Below are positions 58,427-64,000 of a stretch of 64,000 nucleotides of DNA, piece after piece. Source of the DNA: Kibdelosporangium aridum (GTDB lineage Bacteria > Actinomycetota > Actinomycetes > Mycobacteriales > Pseudonocardiaceae). Where the stretch lies: assembly GCF_900176515.1 (NCBI RefSeq), contig NZ_FWXV01000007.1, forward strand, positions 1 to 64,000, in the 5' to 3' direction. Made by a program: the position numbers and the translations under genes. The notes under the pieces were generated by a model, which worked only from the letters and a program-made list of their open reading frames with translations, was not told the DNA's origin and made no database searches. Position 1 is the stretch's first letter. Every line of letters begins with the position of its first letter.

Positions 58427-60108
58427 TCGCAACCGCCGGGCACGTGGATCACGGCAAATCGACACTGGTTCGCATGCTGACCGGGATGCAACCGGACCGG
58501 TGGGAGGAGGAACGCAGGCGCGGCCTGACGATCGGTCTCGGCTTCGCGTGGACCACGATCGGCGATACCGAGTTCGCGTTCGTCGACGTGCCGGGCCATG
58601 AGCGGTTCGTCGGCACGATGATGGCCGGTGTCGGCCCAGTGCCCGCGGTGATGTTCGTGGTCGCCGCGGACGGCGGGTGGATGCCGCAATCGGCCGAGCA
58701 CCTCGCTGTCCTCGATGCTTTGCGGGTGCGGCACGGAATCTTGGTGATCACCCGAGCAGACCTCGCGGATCCCGAGCCAGCCTTACGCCAGGCGCGCCAC
58801 CACATTCCCCATTTTCCGTCGGTGGTCGTGAGTCCTGAGCACGGGATCGAAGAACTCCGCACCGCACTGGCGCGACTGCGGCTGCCGGAGCCGGACACCG
58901 AAGCGGACGTGCGGCTGTGGATCGACCGCAGTTTCACCATCGAGGGCGCGGGAACGGTGGTCACCGGGACACTCGCGGCCGGAACGATCTCGCTGGGCGA
59001 CGAACTCGTTGTGGGGTCCAGGACCGTACACGTGAAAGGCATCCACACGCTGGGCCGTCAGGCTCAAAGCGTCAGCGCGGTCGCCCGGATCGCCGTGAAC
59101 TTGAGGGGTGTGGAGCGGTCAGCGATCCGCCATGGCGACGCGCTACGCACGCCTGACGCGTGGGCTGAAACGACTGTGGTGGACGTCCGGCTGACTTCCT
59201 CGAAGCTTGCCCAGAACCTGGTCCTGCACATCGGGTCGGCAGCGGTGCCTGTGCACGTCCGTCCACTCGGTACGCACGCGGCCCGGCTGCGGCTGCGAAC
59301 ACCGTTGCCGCTGCGGATCGGCGACCGCGTGGTGTTGCGGGACCCTGGCAGGCATGAGATCGCGGCCGGTGCGGACGTGCTCGACATCGATCCACCACCG
59401 CTGACCCGCCGGGGCGAGGCCCGAAGACGAGGAGCAGACCTCGATTCCGCCACCGATCTGACCGCGTTCCACCTGACGCACAAGGGGTTTCTCCGGCCGG
59501 ACGACCTCAGAAGGCTCGGTTTGCCGAAACCTGACGTGCCACTGACCGACGGCTGGTACATCGGCACCGATCGGACCGCTGCCGTGAAGTCCGAAGTAGA
59601 CAAATGGGATCCGCTGAACCCGATGCCGCTTGAGGCACTCCGGCAACGACTGGGCCTGCCGAACGTCGCGCTCGCGGCAACTTTCGCGCGGCGCGCGGGG
59701 TTCAAGGTCCACGAAGGACGCATCGTCACCTCCGAACGTCTCCCCGCCGGTATCCAACACTCGGTCGACGAGGTCGTGGCGCATCTTCGGGAAACACCGT
59801 TTCGCCCGCCCGACGCGGATCGGCTCCGTGAACTCGGCCTCGGCCCGAAGGAACTCGCCGCCGCCGTGCGAACCGGTGCGCTGGTCAAAATCGCTGACAA
59901 CGTCGTGCTGCTGCCCGATGCCCTCGACCAGGCCGCGAAGACGCTCAGCGGCACTCCGTTCACCCCCACGCAGGCCAAACAAGCGCTCGGCAGCACCCGG
60001 CGAGTCGTCATTCCCCTGCTCGAACGGCTCGACGCACGCGGCGTCACCGAACACCATCCCGACGGGACTCGCACGATCTGCCAACCGCGGGTCGACTGGG
60101 TACCGTAG
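58417..60108 (+). CDS. selB: Selenocysteine-specific elongation factor
   Basis: 563 residues from ATG at 58417. The GTPase motifs are GHVDHGKS (8-15), RGLTIGLGF, DVPGHERF and, in place of NKxD, TRAD, as usual for SelB. Domains II and III follow, then C-terminal winged helices (from about residue 345 to the end) that bind the SECIS hairpin in the mRNA. Slightly shorter than the E. coli protein (614). It delivers Sec-tRNA-Sec to UGA codons such as the one in the next gene, seven bases downstream. Confidence 0.93.
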   Translation: MHVIATAGHVDHGKSTLVRMLTGMQPDRWEEERRRGLTIGLGFAWTTIGDTEFAFVDVPGHERFVGTMMAGVGPVPAVMFVVAADGGWMPQSAEHLAVLDALRVRHGILVITRADLADPEPALRQARHHIPHFPSVVVSPEHGIEELRTALARLRLPEPDTEADVRLWIDRSFTIEGAGTVVTGTLAAGTISLGDELVVGSRTVHVKGIHTLGRQAQSVSAVARIAVNLRGVERSAIRHGDALRTPDAWAETTVVDVRLTSSKLAQNLVLHIGSAAVPVHVRPLGTHAARLRLRTPLPLRIGDRVVLRDPGRHEIAAGADVLDIDPPPLTRRGEARRRGADLDSATDLTAFHLTHKGFLRPDDLRRLGLPKPDVPLTDGWYIGTDRTAAVKSEVDKWDPLNPMPLEALRQRLGLPNVALAATFARRAGFKVHEGRIVTSERLPAGIQHSVDEVVAHLRETPFRPPDADRLRELGLGPKELAAAVRTGALVKIADNVVLLPDALDQAAKTLSGTPFTPTQAKQALGSTRRVVIPLLERLDARGVTEHHPDGTRTICQPRVDWVP

Positions 60109-60114
60109 CAGGAA

Positions 60115-63100
60115 ATGGGTGTGCGCCAGTGGATTCAGAGCTGGCCGGTGATCCGCCAGATCACCGGCGACGACCCGCTGGGCCGAGGGGAAGCCGTCCG
60201 GTCCGCGGCCACGCAAGCCACGGCACCTCGTACTGCCCAAGCCGACTCGGTGACCCGGTCGATCTGTCCTTATTGCGCGGTTGGCTGCGGGCAGAAGGTG
60301 TTCGTCAAGGACGGTCAGGTCACCCAGATCGAAGGCGACCCGGACTCCCCCATCTCACGCGGCAGGCTGTGCCCGAAAGGCTCAGCGAGCAAGCAATTGG
60401 TCACCAGCCCGTCCCGGGTCACCAAGGTCCTCTACCGGCGGCCCTACGGCACCGAATGGGAGGAACTGGAGCTCGGCACGGCGATGGACATGATCGCCGA
60501 CCGGGTTCTGGCCACCCGCGCCCAGACCTGGCAGCAGCAGGACGAGAACGGCCTGACGTTGCGCCGCACGCTGGGCATCGCCAGCCTCGGCGGCGCCACG
60601 CTGGACAACGAAGAGAACTACCTGATGAAGAAGCTCTACACCGCGCTGGGGGCGGTGCAGATCGAGAACCAGGCCCGGATTTGACACTCCTCCACGGTTC
60701 CCGGTCTGGGGACCTCCTTCGGTCGCGGCGGCGCCACGACGTTCCAGCAAGACCTCGCGAACGCGGACTGCATCGTCATCCAGGGCTCGAACATGGCCGA
60801 GTGCCATCCGGTCGGCTTCCAGTGGGTGATGGAAGCCAAGGCCCGCGGCGCGAAGGTCATCCACGTCGATCCCCGGTTCACCAGGACCAGCGCGGTGGCC
60901 GACGAGTTCGTGCCGATCCGCGCGGGCAGCGATATCGCGTTCCTCGGTGGGCTGGTCAACTACGTGCTGCAGCATGAGAAGGACTTCCGCGAGTACGTGG
61001 TGGCGTACACCAACGCGGCCGCGCTGATCAACGAGGACTTCCAGGACACCGAGGACCTCGACGGCCTGTTCTCCGGGTTCGACAAGGACAAGCGGATCTA
61101 CGACCACGCGAGCTGGGCTTACCAGGGCGCGGAGGCGCAGGCGCTGGCGGGTGACCCGACCGACCGGACCGGCGGCGACGAACCTCATCAGGAGGCGGCG
61201 CAAGCCGAGACGCACGGCAGCGGCGGGCCCGCGGTCGACGCGAAGCCGGACCTCGACCCGACACTGCGGCACCCGAGGTGCGTCTACCAGATCCTGAAAC
61301 GGCACTACGCCAGGTACACGCCCGAAATGGTCGAGGAGATCTGCGGTGTCCCGGCCGCGAAGTTCCTGAAGGTCGCCGAAGCGATCACGGCCAACTCGGG
61401 CCGGGACCGGACGACCGCGCTGTGTTATGCCGTTGGGTGGACCCAGCACTCAGTTGGGGTGCAGTACATCCGGACGGCGTCGATCCTGCAGGCATTGCTC
61501 GGCAACATCGGCCGGCCCGGCGGCGGCATCCTCGCGTTGCGCGGACACGCCAGCATCCAGGGATCGACCGACATCCCGACGCTGTTCAACATCCTGCCCG
61601 GATACATCCCGATGCCACACGCGCGGCAGCACCTCGACCTGGCGTCCTTCATCGCCCAGGACGCGGGCCGGACCGGGTTCTGGGGCAACATGGACAGCTA
61701 CACCGTGAGCCTGCTGAAGGCCTGGTGGGGTGAGCACGCGACGGCAGGGAACGACTTCTGCTTCGACTACCTGCCCAGGCTGACCGGCGACCACGGCACG
61801 TACGACACGGTGCTGCGGCAGATCAACGGCGAGTGCAAGGGCTACTTCCTGGTCGGCGAGAACCCGGCGGTCGGCTCGGCCAACGGCAAGCTGCAACGCC
61901 TCGGCCTGGCCAATCTCGACTGGCTGGTGGTCCGTGACCTGCAGATGATCGAGAGCGCCACGTTCTGGCGCAACGGGCCGGAGATCGAGACGGGCGAGCT
62001 GCGCACCGAGGAGATCGGTACCGAGGTGTTCTTCCTGCCCGCGGCCGCGCACACCGAGAAAGACGGCAGTTTCACCAACACGCAGCGGCTGCTGCAGTGG
62101 CACCACAAGGCGGTCGAACCGCCCGGCGATGCCCGCAGCGACCTGTGGTTCTACTACCACCTCGGCAAGACGATCCGGCACAAGATCCGGGACAGCCAGG
62201 ATCCTCGTGACTTGCCGCTGCAGCACCTGACCTGGAGTTACGTCGAGGAAGGACCGCTTGCCGAGCCCTCGGCGGACTCGGTTCTCGCGGAGATCAACGG
62301 CACCGGGCCCAACGGGCCGCTCTCGGCCTATACCGAGCTGAAACCGGACGGATCCACGGCCTGCGGGTGCTGGATCTACTGCGGTGTCCGGGCCGAGGGC
62401 GTGAACCAGGCGGCCCGGCGTAAGCCCGGATCGCAACAGACGTGGGTCGCACCGGAATGGGGTTGGGCGTGGCCTGCCAACCGGCGGATCATCTACAACC
62501 GCGCCTCCGCCGACCGTGATGGCAAGCCCTGGAGTGAACGGAAGAAATACGTCTGGTGGGACTCGTCGCAAGGCCGCTGGACCGGCGCGGACGTGCCCGA
62601 CTTCGAACCGACGAAGCCACCCGACTTCCAGCCAGAAGAAGGCGCCCGAGCGCAGGACGCCCTGGCCGGAGACGACCCGTTCATCATGCAGACCGACGGC
62701 AAGGCTTGGCTTTTCGCCCCGGCCGGCCTGGCCGACGGGCCGTTGCCGACGCATTACGAGCCGTTGGAATCGCCTTACGAGAACCTGTTGTACGGCCAGC
62801 AGGTGAACCCGGTCCTACAGCGCTACGACCACCCCCACAATCCGTACAACGGTTCGGCGTTCCCTTACGTGGTCACGACCTATCGCCTCACCGAGCACCA
62901 CACCGCCGGTGGGATGAGCCGGACGTTGCCGTACTTGTCCGAGTTGCAGCCCGAGTTCTTCTGTGAGGTCTCCCCCGAGCTGGCTTCCGAACAGGGACTC
63001 GAGCACCTCGGGTGGGCGACCATCATCACGGCAAGGACCGCCATCGAGGCTCGTGTTCTGGTGACGCATCGGATGAAGCCGCTGCGGATGCGCGGCAAGG

Positions 63101-63306
63101 TGGTCCACCAAGTCGGCCTGCCGTACCACTGGGGCCCAAATGGACTGTCCATTGGCGACGCCGCCAACGACATCCTCGGGGTGGCCGTGGACCCGAACGT
63201 GCACATCCAGGAATCCAAGGCCGCGACCTGCGACATCATCCCGGGCAGGCGGCCACGCGGACAAGCACTTCTCGACCTCGTCGCGGACTACCGGAGGCGC
63301 GGATGA
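60115..63306 (+). CDS. fdhA: Selenocysteine-containing formate dehydrogenase alpha subunit
   Basis: One 1063-residue protein read through an in-frame TGA at 60682-60684 as Sec190. Without recoding the gene would look like two pieces, 60115-60684 and a second frame usable from about 60793. The N-terminal [4Fe-4S] cluster uses Cys51, Cys54, Cys58 and Cys86 (CPYCAVGC, GRLCPKG). The Sec context is ENQARI-Sec-HSSTVPGLGTSFGRG, the same as in known Sec formate dehydrogenases, with the essential His next to Sec. Molybdopterin-binding segments follow (GSNMAECHPVGFQWV, HVDPRFTRTS, GWTQHSVGVQYIRTASILQ, GENPAVGSANG), and the C-terminal cap is present. No Tat signal is visible, so the enzyme is probably cytoplasmic. 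It oxidises formate with a Mo or W bis-MGD cofactor. Confidence 0.93.
60682..60722 (+). promoter_or_regulatory. SECIS element with its UGA codon
   Basis: After TGA (60682-60684) come 18 bases and then the loop GGTCT (60703-60707), closed by a 7-bp stem: GGTTCCC (60696-60702) with GGGGACC (60708-60714), one G-T pair. The GGTCT apical loop and the 18-base distance are the same as in the E. coli fdhF element that SelB recognises. Confidence 0.85.
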
Positions 63307-64000
63307 CCGAGTCAACTCCCGGACGGATGGGCTTCTTCACCGACACCTCGGTCTGCATCGGCTGCAAGGCATGTGAAGTCGCCTGCAAGACGTGGAACGA
63401 CGTGCCGGCCGACGGCCTGGACCTGCTTGGCATGTCCTACGACAACACCGGATCGCTGGACGCGAACACCTGGCGGCACGTCGCCTTCATCGAACAGACC
63501 GTCGAGGACAACACGCGCTGGCTGATGTCCAGCGACGTCTGCAAACACTGCACTGAAGCAGGATGCCTCGACGTCTGCCCCACGGGAGCGTTGTTCCGCA
63601 CGGAATTCGACACGGTCGTCGTCCAAGCCGACATCTGCAACGGATGCGGCTACTGCGTGCCCGCTTGCCCGTTCGGAGTGATCGACCGCCGCGAGGACGA
63701 CGGCCGGGCCTGGAAATGCACTCTGTGCTACGACCGAATCGGCGACGGGCTCATGCCTGCCTGTGCCACCGCGTGTCCTACCGAGTCGATCCAATATGGA
63801 CCGCTGGACGAGCTGCGGGAACGCGCGGACAAGCGCATTGACGAACTGCACGCCCGAGGCCAGACCGATGCCCGCCTCTATGGCCATTCCCCTGACGACG
63901 GAGTAGGCGGCGCAGGAGCGTTCTTCCTCTTGCTTGACGAGCCCGAGGTTTATGGGCTTCCCGAGAATCCTGTCGTGACCACGCGGGACCTGCCAGCCAT
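63303..64000 (+). CDS. Formate dehydrogenase iron-sulfur (beta) subunit, 3' end off the right edge
   Basis: 232 residues are visible from an ATG overlapping the alpha-subunit stop (ATGA). It has four Cys-rich cluster motifs of the ferredoxin type: CIGCKACEVAC, CKHCTEAGCLDVC, CNGCGYCVPAC and CTLCYDRI with CATAC, that is, four [4Fe-4S] clusters as in FdnH/FdoH-type subunits. It passes electrons from the alpha subunit to a membrane or soluble partner, presumably encoded beyond 64000. Confidence 0.92.
   Translation, partial: MTESTPGRMGFFTDTSVCIGCKACEVACKTWNDVPADGLDLLGMSYDNTGSLDANTWRHVAFIEQTVEDNTRWLMSSDVCKHCTEAGCLDVCPTGALFRTEFDTVVVQADICNGCGYCVPACPFGVIDRREDDGRAWKCTLCYDRIGDGLMPACATACPTESIQYGPLDELRERADKRIDELHARGQTDARLYGHSPDDGVGGAGAFFLLLDEPEVYGLPENPVVTTRDLPA

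Noticed and set aside
60682..60684. TGA as a true stop or pseudogene mutation in fdhA
   Set aside because: The context matches known Sec sites, the SECIS is present, and selA, selB, selC and selD are adjacent.
60793..63306. Separate 837-residue oxidoreductase gene starting at ATG 60793
   Set aside because: It is the continuation of fdhA after the Sec codon; the 60685-60792 stretch encodes conserved formate dehydrogenase sequence in the same frame, and a SECIS hairpin follows the UGA.

Overview
The window is GC-rich chromosomal DNA with short intergenic gaps, many 4-nt ATGA/GTGA overlaps, frequent GTG starts and families typical of filamentous actinomycetes: an AfsR/SARP regulator, an LppU-family protein, a tripeptidyl-aminopeptidase homologue, a YtrA-type GntR pair and large secreted carbohydrate-active proteins. 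The best guess is a Pseudonocardiales-type actinomycete; the genus cannot be read from this sequence. I see no insertion sequence, phage, CRISPR array or rRNA.

Layout. 1-6.3 kb: a truncated secreted beta-helix protein, a pentapeptide-repeat membrane protein, an ArsR-SRPBCC fusion divergent from a membrane protein/GntR pair (two strong palindromes between them), and a secreted amidase. 6.3-12.2 kb: a complete five-gene oligopeptide-type ABC transporter (minus strand). 12.4-14.4 kb: an APC permease. 14.6-18.6 kb: a NitT/TauT-type ABC transporter whose last gene is a translationally coupled LVIVD-repeat protein, behind a promoter flanked by two LacI-like palindromes. 18.6-26.3 kb: mostly secreted or membrane proteins, including a tripeptidyl-aminopeptidase homologue that appears to have lost its whole catalytic triad. 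26.7-31.7 kb: a five-gene coupled operon matching the uncharacterised STM4015-STM4014-STM4013-STM4012-STM4011 set (LRR-like protein, ATP-grasp-like protein, sulfatase-like hydrolase, two radical SAM enzymes). This is the best candidate for an undescribed system. 32.3-35.3 kb: a large AfsR/SARP regulator. 35.6-44.9 kb: a ribose-type sugar ABC operon with two permeases, a TIM-barrel sugar isomerase/epimerase and a 1277-residue ThuA/glucose-dehydrogenase-like/PKD/CBM protein, preceded by a consensus CRP-type palindrome. 44.9-55.9 kb: a series of regulators with their targets: an atypical response regulator, TetR with a dioxygenase, XRE-cupin divergent from azlCD, ArsR with an MFS pump, HxlR divergent from an SDR, then a two-subunit Tat-exported molybdenum hydroxylase.

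56.0-64.0 kb is a compact selenocysteine island: selD (minus strand), then selC (tRNA-Sec), selA, selB and a selenocysteine-containing formate dehydrogenase alpha subunit with an in-frame UGA at 60682-60684, a SECIS hairpin directly after it, and the iron-sulfur beta subunit running off the right edge. The island holds what is needed to make selenophosphate, charge tRNA-Sec and decode UGA, next to a gene that uses it. The alpha subunit must be read through the UGA as one 1063-residue protein.
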